This document shows positions 45,361-55,690 of a DNA stretch of 64,000 bases, in pieces. Both the position numbers and the translations under genes were made by a program. The stretch comes from Paragorgia papillata (Eukaryota; Cnidaria; Anthozoa; Scleralcyonacea; Coralliidae): assembly GCA_035771165.1 (NCBI GenBank), contig JAWNZC010000302.1, forward strand, positions 882,501-946,500, read 5' to 3'. The notes under the pieces were generated by a model. That model searched no databases. It worked only from the letters and a program-made list of their open reading frames with translations, and was not told the DNA's origin. Position 1 is the first letter of the stretch. Every line of letters starts with the position of its first letter.

Positions 45361-45974
45361 AAAATAAATGCAACAACCCCTCGCCCGCTATTACATGAAT
45401 TTTTGTAAATACCTCCTGATTAGAAAACAATAATGGACCACCACCCCCTTCCCCTCTTTTCTATTGGGGGCCTGGAAATTGGGTAATGAGGCAAGCGTAA
45501 TTATAAAATTATATTTTACAGTTCTTTCATTCTACATTTACAAAAATACTCGCTACAGTATCTGAAAATATTTTTCAAAAACATTGAAGTGATTGAAAAC
45601 TGCTCAAACAACTACCTACAGCTATATTCATTTTCCTGCTATTAACAAAAACAATTTTTCATTTCGAAGTGCTGAAACTGTTTTCACCTACATGTTAATA
45701 ACTATTTCAACAGCATTTCTACGTTTTACGGCCTTTTCCGAGTTTTATGCCAAATTATGGACATGCTACGTTAAGTCACAAGTGGTTTTACAATAAGAAA
45801 ACTATTTAAAAGAAGATATTAAGACGGCAGCCACAGATACAAAATACAACAGGCAAGCAAAGCGACATGCAATGGATACGTTTAAAATGCTTTAAGGACA
45901 TGAGGATGTAAACACGGAAACTCGAACAGTTTTGCTACTAAATGTTCGTGATTACTGAGAGCGCCTGCTCTATA
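45361..45974. other. No recognised feature
   Basis: No array or coding motif. Confidence 0.45.
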
Positions 45975-46202
45975 TTTTTACCAGGGCGCTTATATACTGG
46001 GCGGCGCAACGCCAGTCAATTCGCTGATCGACGTGTGATGCGGAAGTAGACTGGCACGAGCGAGTTTTGAAGAAAATTCGAGCAAAAGCAGCAATTCGTG
46101 TATCGGTAGATTATCACCATTTTTTCGTTTCGTTTTTCATGTGAGAAGAAATTTATAGGATTTGCAGATAAAATATTACTTCTATTACTGCAGCAGTATG
46201 TA

Positions 46203-47546
46203 CAGTACTGCCTAGAAGTAACCTAACAAAATCCGCGGTGATCCTAGGTCGAACCTCGGTTCAACCTAGGATCAACCGCGGGCCTGCCTAGGATCAACCT
46301 CGGTTGATCCTGGGGCGAACCTAGGGCGAACCTAGGGTGAACCTAGGTTCGCCCGAGCGAACCTCAACCGCAAACGCATACGAGAAATATACGATCACGG
46401 TAGTCGGAAGAAGTCGCTAATTTCCGACGCTTGGCGTCCTTTGCCCGTTCCAAGTTCAGGTTGTTCACTTCACTGTCTTCGCTAACGCAATATGGGAAAG
46501 TTATCGCAATACGCCAGGGGCCAGAGGCGAGATCCCGGTATTAAAGCGGGCTGAAAAATTTCTCATATAAACACTCGCAGCCGGGCTGGAGGCCTGTTTC
46601 AAACGTCGAATTTGTCATGTGTCGAATCAAAAACATCGACCGCTTTGGTCGGTAAAACGACCAAAGTGCGACGTGGTTTCAAACGTCGAATTTATCATGT
46701 GTCCAAACAAACTGGGACGAGATTTAAGTTCAGGACTTCAGTACTTTTAAAATGCAATCCGAACGAGTTCTTTAATACGGGAGGCCGATTACGTTCGACA
46801 CATGATAAATTCGACGTTTGAAACCGACGTCGAATTTGGTCGAACTTTGTCAACCGTCATTAGATTCGACACATGATAAATTCGACGTTTGAAACGGGCC
46901 TACCGACGCCGTCTATTGTTTGGCACTTGAAATACTTGAAATCATCTCGGTAAGCGGGATGAATTTTTCCAAAAAAACGCGAGCCAGAAATTATTACTTG
47001 ATATAAATTAGGAGCTGATTAGTCTATTGTTTGTGATAATTTCATACGACTACAGCATTATAACACGGCATAATTGTGTCAAGAGACAAGATGCTACTTT
47101 TCTTCGGCTTTTTAAAGTAAAACGCGTCTTAGCAACGCTAGTTATTTGGAATAAAAATCAGTGCTATTTGGTAAATGCAACCACGAAATCGTCGAGACTG
47201 TGTGCAGACATACAAAAGAGCGACTTTTAGAATACTTTGGTGATTAAAAATTATTCATTTCCCTTGCTTCGGACTGGAAACTTGTATAAGGTAGTTGTCC
47301 GTGACGTCGGCATGTCATGTTTATTTTGCTGCCCACTTAATGGTCGGACGAGGTCGGAACCCGAAGTGTTTGTTCAACCGCAGTTTTTCTCTTGCGGTTC
47401 GACATGTCACCGCAACCTCACCGCTACCTCACCGCTACCTCACAGCAACCTCACCGCAACCTCACCGCAACCTCACCGCTAATCCACCGCCACCTCACCG
47501 CAACCGCACCGCAACCGCACTGTTAGGTTACTTCTAGGCAGTACTG
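46203..47546. mobile_element. 1.34-kb TIR element with GC-rich subterminal repeats
   Basis: CAGTACTGCCTAGAAGTAAC and CTAACA at 46203-46228 are exactly inverted at 47521-47546. TA flanks both ends (46201-46202 and 47547-47548), a Tc1/mariner-type duplication. Inside the left end are GAACCTAGG/GAACCTCGG palindromic repeats (46235-46370); inside the right end are ACCGCAACCTC / ACCGCTACCTC repeats (47408-47520). No transposase is recognised. Confidence 0.8.
46591..46900. mobile_element. 310-bp doubly palindromic MITE, nested
   Basis: The outer ends GGCCTGTTTCAAACGTCGAA and the inverted copy ending at 46900 pair over about 37 bp with two mismatches. A second pair, TTTCAAACGTCGAATTTATC near 46677 and GATAAATTCGACGTTTGAAA near 46803, repeats the same termini inside. 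It is inserted in the element at 46203-47546. Confidence 0.8.
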
Positions 47547-47548
47547 TA

Positions 47549-49408
47549 TTTTTTGTAGAAACTAGTGTCAAAGAGAATTTATTTTGGATAATGTCCATGC
47601 CTTTTAATGCCTTTCACGGAGGCTAAACTTCACCACGAGCGCATTGTATGTTCTTCTACTACCAACGGCTAGAGATTCAGGTATGTTGAAGTTTATTATC
47701 TTACTCTTGTTTGTTAAAATTCTTGTTAAAATCAGAGATGATCATTTTGAGATATCGTGGCTGAAACTCGACCCTTATCAATGCTTGATTTTTAGCGGTT
47801 TAACCTTTCACATTTTGTAAGAAATATAAACAAGACGTGTTGTTTTGACATACGGCGATTCTCTTTAACCGTGTCATCGTATTCCTTAAGTTTCCAGACT
47901 GTTGAAACAAAGTGATTGTAATTTCTAAACAGATTCATTTCATTTATCGATTTATTATAATACGAGTTTTTGGAAGTATAGTCGGCGCATTGTGTGTTAA
48001 AATGCTGCCAACACCGTGATATTTTACTGTGATATAGGTAAGAAGTATCATTTTCATATTTGGTAGAAATAAAACAATTTGTGATTGATCAATTTTTTAT
48101 TTTGACCCTGAAACTTGGTGTACTGTGTGGAAGCAAGAGGTTTCTTCTATCGAACATTGACCTGTGCTTATGCATGGCGTTTACAAACTTAAAAAAATAT
48201 GTCGCGTCAGGATTGTAATGTCGTAAGCAAGTTTCAGCAATTTTCAGAGTAAAAGAAAACTAACCTTGTCACATATTCTTCCACGTATATAAAACGAGCT
48301 AAATCCTCAAAAGAACTTATTTCTTCAATTGGTCAAAGCATGGCCTTATCTATCTTATACAATACCAGCAATTCAATTCATAAGAATCAATTGTACTTGC
48401 TCATGAAATTTCTTAAGAAATTTTAACTTTGCTTTGCTGTTTCTGTTAAAAACAACATAGGTCGAGCTGTTATCAGAAAGCAATCAACCTGCAGCATTTG
48501 TTGAATCTATACCAACCAATCTTGAACAGAAGATTATTAGATTTACAAACTGTAACATGTTTATTCAAGGTGCTGTATGTTAAATCATTACATGATAACT
48601 ATCAAATCCTAAATCCAAGAAATGAGTACCAGTTCTAAGCATACTCGATATGATTATTATGCCTTATTGCCTCTTTATCACTGTCAACTGTCTATCAAGT
48701 GGTTGAGTAATTACTCTCTGACAAGCATATATCTTTTCATTTTTACAGTCTTTAGGAATGTTTACTCCCAGTTGACCAAAAATGCTGCAGAATTTGCTGG
48801 AGGATAGTTTTTAATGAAAAACAGTCAGTTCTAAATAATTTGTGGTATTGGTGGGAAAATGACTTGTTCCCACGAGTGGTTTGTTTTTGCAAAAGTTTTC
48901 TTCAAGTCAACTGCTTTCTTCTTCACCTTCAACTTCATGAAAACAAGCTTGAAAGTCTTGAAATAACTCTGAGATGTACAATTCACAAATTCTTATTTTA
49001 AACCAAATTTAGTGGAATCCAATGCTACAGGTGCTAGTGCCAATATAATAATTTTTTATTTATTTATCTATAAAATAGTTGCCAGAGTTTGTAAATAGTT
49101 ATTACATTTTTAATGAAAATTCTTGAACCAGTTGTACTCTCAATGTTGAATGCTTTGATACCTTATCTTCACTATTAGTGTCATCCAACTCAAACTTGAA
49201 ATATTTTTTAAATCCACTTTGCTAGCCGTATTTATGGTTTTGTTTTAATTTTATTTTAATATTACCGCTTTATAACGATTCATACCTAGTTAGTTTTAAA
49301 ATAACCCTCTGATACCCAAGCAAAAAATTGTTGATAAGGAAAAGAGTCATGTTATCAACCATTGTAACAACCGCTGACCGGTGAATATCAATTACTCGTT
49401 GCCAGACC
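47549..49408. other. No recognised gene
   Basis: A+T-rich sequence. A short open stretch after AACAACATAG at 48461-48583 (VELLSESNQPAAFVESIPTN) could be an exon relic but carries no known domain. Confidence 0.45.
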
Positions 49409-49654
49409 CCGCATCACACGTCGATCAGCTCTCCCATTGCCGTTGCACCGCCCAGTATATAAGCGCCCTGATTTTTACCGTAAACTAAAATTTTCCGCCG
49501 GCCTTTAATTCTTCGTTGGTTTTCAAGTTTTACTATTGCTTTTTCCTCCTTTCGAGTTTCGGTTTAACGGGTTTCCTTCCCCTTGAGACGTTGTTTTGCT
49601 TTATGCGTAGACGTTGATTTGTTTCTGTTCTTTTAAAAGTGATATAAAGTACCG

Positions 49655-49850
49655 CTCAGAAATAACCTAACACAGCGGTTGCGGTTAACTGGCGGTTAGT
49701 TGGCGGTGCGGTTGCGGTTAACTGGCGGTTAGTTGGCGGTGCGGTTGCGGTTAACTGGCGGTTAGTTGGCGGTGCGGTTGCGGTTAACTGGCGGTTAGTT
49801 GGCGGTGCGGTTGCGGTTAACTGGCGGTTAACTGGCGGTGCGGTTGCTGT
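49655..49850 (+). repeat. 33-bp GC-rich minisatellite, about 5 units
   Basis: The unit is GCGGTTGCGGTTAACTGGCG followed by GTTAGTTGGCGGT. It is preceded by AGTACCGCTCAGAAATAACC and TAACA, which resembles the terminus of the 46203-47546 element, so it may be the subterminal repeat of a related, truncated element. Confidence 0.9.
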
Positions 49851-50378
49851 GAGGTTGGTGTCGCTACGTGAACCGCAAGAGGGAAACCGCGGTTACCCGA
49901 ACACCATGCACGAGTACCGACTTATTCCGACTGCACATGTAGCAATAGGCAACGAACACGTACAAGTCAAAGACAAAAAAAAATGTTACAAGTCATGCCG
50001 TAGCAAATTCAAAACAAATCCAATGTCAAAGAAGGCTAAAACTCGTTTTGCGGTTGAAAACATTCGCACTCCGATCACAAGATACAGTAGCGGAGTAGAG
50101 TTTGTCAAAAATTTTTTAACCAAATTCATAACAAATATCTATTTATACTGCCTGATGATAAGTAGTTGTTAGTTTTTGAATTCTGAAATGTTGCCAAACA
50201 CAAGATAAAACCTTCAATTGAGAGATTGGTTTCAAAACTCGAAAAGGCCGCATACTCGAACAATGCAACTAAGGAAAACGGCTTACGCAGACACACAAGA
50301 CTGTAGCGCTTTTTACGTAAACAACAAGGAAAGTTTTGAGTGCATGTCAGTTGACGAAAGCTGGACTAAACTTGAATA
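49851..50378. other. No recognised feature
   Basis: A 107-codon open frame at 49849-50172 overlaps the end of the minisatellite and has no known motif. Confidence 0.4.
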
Positions 50379-50480
50379 TTAACTCATTCCTGTCCGAGCG
50401 TTTCCCCAGAGGTGAATAAAATCGTCTGGCGTTAGCCAGAATAAAATACTAAAGACCGATTCGAAAAAAGAAAGAGTTAA
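50379..50480 (+). mobile_element. 100-bp MITE, copy 3
   Basis: TTAACTCATTCCTGTCCGAG to AAAGAGTTAA. The core AATAAAATCGTCTGGCGTTA then GCCAGAATAAAAT includes the hairpin CTGGCGTTAGCCAG. It lies 101 bp before SRCR exon 3. Confidence 0.8.
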
Positions 50481-50581
50481 AGTCCGTCGTTGTTAGTTGT
50501 TGACTCATCGACCGATCAATAGTGTTTCGAGTAATTCAATCTTCAATAGAAACATTTTAATTTTATTAATATTTTTCATAG

Positions 50582-50905
50582 GTTCTTTCATCCGATTACA
50601 AGGACCATTTAATAGATCGGGTATTGGACGTGTCGAAATATTTTATCATGAAAAATGGGGAACGATTTGTGATAACAACTGGGGCTTAATCGATGCTTAC
50701 GTGGTTTGTCGACAACTTGGCTTTTCAGGGGCTAGAGCAGCTCTTCGAGGTCGTGATGTTCCGGATGGTAATGGAACAATATGGCTAGATAACGTTCAAT
50801 GTGAAGGAAGGGAACGGTCGTTAGTCAGCTGTGGTCATGGAGGATGGGGGAGACACAATTGTATGCACCACGAAGATGCCGGTGTTCAATGTACCAACGA
50901 ATCGA
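50582..50905 (+). CDS. SRCR domain exon 3
   Basis: A 324-nt exon, phase 1 at both ends, between TTTCATAG and a GTAAGC donor at 50906. It reads SFIRLQGPFNRSGIGRVEIF, WGTICDNNWGLIDAYVVCRQ, then LGFSGARAALRGRDVPDGNG, and ends CTNESS. The six group A-type cysteines are present (TIC, VVC, VQC, SC, NC, QC). The DVPDGNGTIWLD block is nearly identical to exon 2, so exons 2 and 3 look like the closer pair. Same predicted role, an extracellular ligand-binding module; downstream exons are not in the window. Confidence 0.93.
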
Positions 50906-51200
50906 GTAAGCTATAATGTTAATTTGTAAATTGTTACCTTTCGTCTGGGAAAAAGAACATTACTGTTGTACTGTTTGTAAAACTGTAACTGGCGAAAACG
51001 ATGTTGTTTTTATCCTAGTTTGCAAGTATGCTATGTGGTATAGGAAACGCATCATGGCCAATAGGCTATAGCCTGCACGGATGCTATAGAATGCTGACTA
51101 CATTCGTCCGAATATATAAGTTTCTCATTCGTCAATGTGACTTTCACATTAATTCTCAATGCAAATTTCCAGAAATATTTCATAAAGAAGTGGGAGTGTT
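50906..51200. other. Intron after SRCR exon 3
   Basis: It starts with GTAAGCTATAATG. No further exon recognised. Confidence 0.5.
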
Positions 51201-51426
51201 TTACCAGGGGTTACCAACACGAGTGGATGATGAAAATCACGAGGCCGTTAACCAAGTATTTCATTGTTCTCGAGTATTTGTAAAACATGAGAGAATAGTC
51301 ACGAGGCTGCATGCCGGGTGATTTTTATTGTTTTCAAATGTTTTACAAAGACGAGAGAACATTGAAAATTACGAGGTGATAGGCCGACTGATTTTGTTGA
51401 TTTCGAGTGTTTGTAACCCCTGGTAA
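51201..51426. mobile_element. 226-bp MITE with TTACCAGGGGTTAC ends
   Basis: TTACCAGGGGTTAC at 51201-51214 is inverted at 51413-51426. The interior has three diverged direct repeats of TTGAAAATTACGAGG and TCGAGTRTTTGTAA words. The open frame at 51028-51321 crosses the left end and is probably a by-product. Confidence 0.65.
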
Positions 51427-51754
51427 AGGTCGACACACGAGTTTATGAAACAGATTCTCAATCGTCTATTATAGTAGAATTCGTGAGGGACTTGGTGATA
51501 TTGGTGCATGTTAGATTAGATAATGGTGTATATTAATACCCAATAGTCTCGTGTTGAATTTATAATTCAAAAATGTGGTAATAAACGATATTTTGTTTGT
51601 GCCGTTTATTATTTTATTTCTAATTATAAATTCAGTTTGCGCCTGAAGATGTTTGAAATTATTGCTAAAACAGAGATAGGACGAAAGTTAGAGCGGTCAG
51701 AAAGCGAGCCAGCTTAAAATAGGGGAGAATCTTTAGCAATTTTCCATAAGTTAG
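51427..51754. other. No recognised feature
   Basis: A+T-rich spacer before the LINE remnant. Confidence 0.45.
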
Positions 51755-52640
51755 AAAAAATGGATGAGGTAATGCCAAGATTATAAATCTTCGTTAGGAT
51801 GAGCGAGATAGATGGTGCGCCTATTTTAAGAAAATATCCACTAACATCGTCTAACGCAGCAGCTTTAGTTACAGACAAATGGTTTTAGCAGATTGAGTAC
51901 AAAATCTTCTGAAATTGGAGGAATAGTAAACGAAATTAGTAAGGTAGTCCCAGTTAGAGTTGCTATAGAATTATCAACGGTCCCTAATGAGTGCAAAGTG
52001 ATCATTGAACAAATTATCAATATCTTTAAGGTCTGTAAAGGTTTTATCGTTTATAATTAAGTGGTTAGGCATGTTACAACACTTCGAGGGTGCAATGTTA
52101 CGGATTATTTTCCAAAGATGTTTTGGGTTATCAAGATTAGCATTTATAGACTTGCGGTAGAAGGTGCGCTTTGCATCTATAATTAAGAGTAGTATTACTT
52201 AAAATAGCAAGTTTGTGTAGATTGTTGCGCTTCTTAATTGCATGACTAATCTCATTAGTGAACCATTCAGGTTGGTGAAGCCTTTTTCTTCAAGGGTGCG
52301 TGATCAAGTAGAGTCAAGTAGATAATTTAACAGAGCATACCAATGTCCAAGAGCTTCATTAATGTCCGTAAACATTTCTATGGTGTTCCATGGTGTATTA
52401 TTCAAATCAATGGAAAAATCTTTAAACGAACGATAGAAAATAGACTTATGACTGTACTGGTGAAATTACCCCGGGTTACCCACGTAACGAAAATGGGCAA
52501 ATGGTCACTTAATGTAACAGGTAAAGTACCAGATTTAAAAGCATTGCCTTATGAGTAACTACGTAGATATGGTCAATAAGCGATCCAGAAATAGGTCTTG
52601 TCGGTGTGGTTATTAGTTGGTGAAGATCAATATCATAGAA
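51755..52640 (-). pseudogene. LINE remnant: end of endonuclease to start of RT
   Basis: On the minus strand, pieces in several frames follow the order of a CR1-like ORF2. First DIDLHQLITTPTRPISGSLI and DHIYVVT (endonuclease), then TLSDHLPIFVTW (the S-D-H catalytic motif, about 52500). Next are PEWFTNEISHAIKKRNNLHK (linker), SINANLDNPKHLWKIIRNIA and DLKDIDNLFNDHFA. Last is VTKAAALDDVSGYFLKIGAP, the first RT block. Several frameshifts and stops; the RT catalytic part is missing, so this is not an ordinary 5' truncation. Confidence 0.75.
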
Positions 52641-52800
52641 TTCCAAATCAAGCCACCATTATATAGAAAACGTTTTTTCATGCACTGGGTTTGAGGTTTG
52701 GGTATTGATACATCAACCTCACCAATACTAATTTGTAATTATTATCTCCAGATCGTATTTTATAACATTTTTTGAGATAATCAGAAGGATAGTGCAAAGT
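52635..52800 (-). pseudogene. LINE RT C-terminal scrap
   Basis: On the minus strand, IGEVDVSIPKPQTQCMKKRF then LYNGGLIWNSM resembles the C-terminal K-R-x-F-x-Y-x-G-x-x-x-W-N-S motif of CR1-like RTs. It is joined directly to the endonuclease piece of the neighbouring remnant, so the order C-terminus then endonuclease shows two fused fragments. Confidence 0.5.
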
Positions 52801-53990
52801 TCTAGTCAAAGATAATAACAATTTTTGCCAATGGACAGAGCTGCCAGCCCATTTTCTAAAGGAAAGTCCAAGTTAATTGAATACAAGCCAAAACTCAGAC
52901 AAACAACCCAAAATAGAATCTCGAGGGATTCTTAAAGAGTCATTTTCTCTCGTCAAGAACGCAAAAAAATATTATAAACTCCAACAAACATGAATACTGA
53001 TGTTTTTTGTGCCCTTCGCTATAGTTTTCCTGTCTGTTTTTAACATAACAACAAGTTCGTTTTGAACTCCTCGAAATTTTTGTGTAAAAAGCTTGGCGCA
53101 TCACAAGAATTCCGATACTAAGACGTATCGTGTGACGTCCAGTCGATCCGGATCAAAATTGATTAAAATCTGCGAAGTGCGGGATGTAAAAATACATAAA
53201 TTACGATCGTCTGATGATTTGTTGCTAGCTTCACGTTATGTAGCTTTGCGAATCGTCTGCCCAATCACGCGCTAAGTTCACGCAGGTACAGATACTAATA
53301 TGGCCAGGGTTCTCGTACAGTTGTTTATTGAACGCCAAATGAAAATGCGAAGACAGTCTACCGTCTCCAGTATACAGAATTTGTTATTGAGCTGACGTGC
53401 AAAACTGCTCGAGCGCCACACGTGTAAAATATAACAGACACGAACCAACAACACTCTACAAACCGACTTCAAAACATCGTCAACATGCCAGACCATATTA
53501 AAGTTGAATATAAAGCTTTTACAATTTATTCGCACCTTCCGCTAGGCAGACAATAAATCCTTTCGTCCTGACCATATTTAACTAGCCATGCAGCTAAGCC
53601 TAGAAAATCGTTGTTTCAATTAGAAAATTGATCGCTCCTTTGCGTTTCTCCGCCATTGTTGTATTCGTCGCCAGTCGCAAACAAAACCACGTGTGCGCAG
53701 TTCTATTCTAATATATTCCGGGGGGAAACTTCTTTTATTCTCGATATATTAAGATATATTTTAAAAATAATGCACCATGATTTTACACGTCTTTCAAGAA
53801 ATATCCATAGATAAGGTACAAACTTGTCTGTTATCGCTCTTTAGGACTTACGAGCTTTAAGCGACATAAACATTTGTCGTCTATGAAAGACTGATACTGG
53901 TGTTTCCCATTTTCACTGGTTTTAGCCTTTCAACTACGACAAGTATGTGTGTCGTTAATCCTGGTAGCTTTACCCCACAGAAAGTTTACA
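52801..53990. other. No recognised feature
   Basis: No array or coding motif; the short open frames are unremarkable. Confidence 0.5.
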
Positions 53991-55690
53991 CTATCTATCT
54001 ACCGACCGGCCATCCGACCGACCGACCGATCTACCTACCTACCTACCTACCTACCTACCTACCTACCTACCGACCGACCGATCTACCTACCTACCTACCT
54101 ACCTACCTACCTACCTACCTACCTACCTACCTACCTACCTCCCTACCTCCCTACCTCCTTACCTCCCTACTTCCCTACCTCCCTACCTCCCTACCTCCCT
54201 ACCTCCCTACCTCCCTACCTCCCTACCTCCCTACCTCCCTACCTCCCTCCCTACCTCCCTACCTCCCTACCTCCCTACCTCCCTACCTCCCTACCTCCCT
54301 ACCTCCCTACCTCCCTACCTCCCTACCTCCCTACCTCCCTACCTCCCTACCTCCCTACCTCCCTACCTACCTACCTACCTACCTACCTACCTACCTCCCT
54401 ACCTCCCTACCTCCTTACCTCCCTACCTCCCTACCTCCCTACCTCCCTACCTCCCTACCTCCCTACCTCCCTACCTCCCTACCTCCCTACCTCCCTACCT
54501 CCCTACCTACCTCCCTACCTCCCTACATCCCTACCTCCCTACCTCCCTACCTCCCTACCTCCCTACCTCCCAACCTCCCTACCTCCCTACCTCCCTACCT
54601 CCCTACCTCCCTACCTCCCTACCTCCCTACCTCCCTACCTCCCTACCTCCCTACCTCCCTACCTCCCTACCTCCCTACCTCCCTACCTCCCTACCTCCCT
54701 ACCTCCCTACCTCCCTACCTCCCTACCTCCCTACCTCCCTACCTCCCTACCTCCTTACCTCCCTACCTCCCTACCTCCCTACCTCCCTACCTCCCTACCT
54801 CCCTACCTCCCTACCTCCCTACCTCCCTACCTCCCTACCTCCCTACCTCCCTACCTCCCTACCTCCCTACCTCCCTGCCTCCCTACCTCCCTACCTCCCT
54901 ACCTCCCTACCTCCCTACCTCCCTACCTCCCTACCTCCCTACCTCCCTACCTCCCTACCTCCCTACCTCCTTACCTCCCTACCTCCCTACCTCCCTACCT
55001 CCCTACCTCCCTACCTTCCTACCTCCCTACCTCCCTACCTACCTCCCTACCTCCCTACCTCCCTACCTCCCTACCTCCCTACCTCCCTACCTCCCTAACT
55101 CCCTACCTCCCTCTCTCCCTACCTCCCTACCTCCCTACCTCCCTACCTCCCTACTTCCCTACCTCCCTACCTCCCTACCTCCCTACCTCCCTACCTCCCT
55201 ACCTCCCTACCTCCCTACCTCCCTACCTCCCTACCTCCCTACCTCCCTACCTCCCTACCTCCCTACCTCCCTACCTCCCTACCTCCCTACCTCCCTACCT
55301 CCCTACCTCCCTACCTCCCTACCTCCCTACCTCCCTACCTCCCTACCTCCCTACCTCCCTACCTCCCTACCTCCCTACCTCCCTACCTCCCTACCTCCCT
55401 ACCTCCCTACCTCCCTACCTCCCTACCTCCCTACCTCCCTACCTCCCTACCTCCCTACCTCCCTACCTCCCTACCTCCCTACCTCCCTACCTCCCTACCT
55501 CCCTACCTCCCTACCTCCCTACCTCCCTACCTCTAGACCTCTCGACCTCTCGACCTCTCGACCTCTCGACCTCTCGACCTCTCGACCTCTCGATCTCTCG
55601 ACCGCTCGACCGCTCGACCTCTCTACCTCTCTACCTCTCTACCTCTCTACCTCTTTACCTCTCTACCTCTCTACCTCTCTACCTCTTTGT
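53991..55690 (+). repeat. Composite satellite, left half
   Basis: Ordered blocks: CGAC/CTAC tetramers (to about 54138), CTACCTCC 8-mers with a few CTAC islands (to about 55530), CGACCTCT 8-mers (55533-55617), then CTACCTCT 8-mers. Neighbouring units differ by one or two bases. After the first bases the + strand carries almost no G. All frames are open, giving a false 639-codon frame. Confidence 0.97.

Larger units (their letters stand above)
45975..49478. repeat. 3.5-kb inverted-repeat composite with TATA-bearing arms
   Basis: TTTTTACCAGGGCGCTTATA and onward to GATCGACGTGTGATGCGG at 45975-46043 pairs with 49409-49478, where CCGCATCACACGTCGATCAG begins the inverted copy. Each arm contains TTATATACTGGGCGG, which resembles a TATA box region; the arms point inward. 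Two TIR elements (46203-47546 and 46591-46900) lie inside. Confidence 0.65.

Noticed and set aside
48461..48583. Possible exon after an AG acceptor
   Set aside because: 41 codons look mildly coding-like, but there is no donor, partner exon or known domain.
49849..50172. 107-codon frame after the GCGGTT minisatellite
   Set aside because: It begins in the array and continues into basic, unrecognisable sequence.
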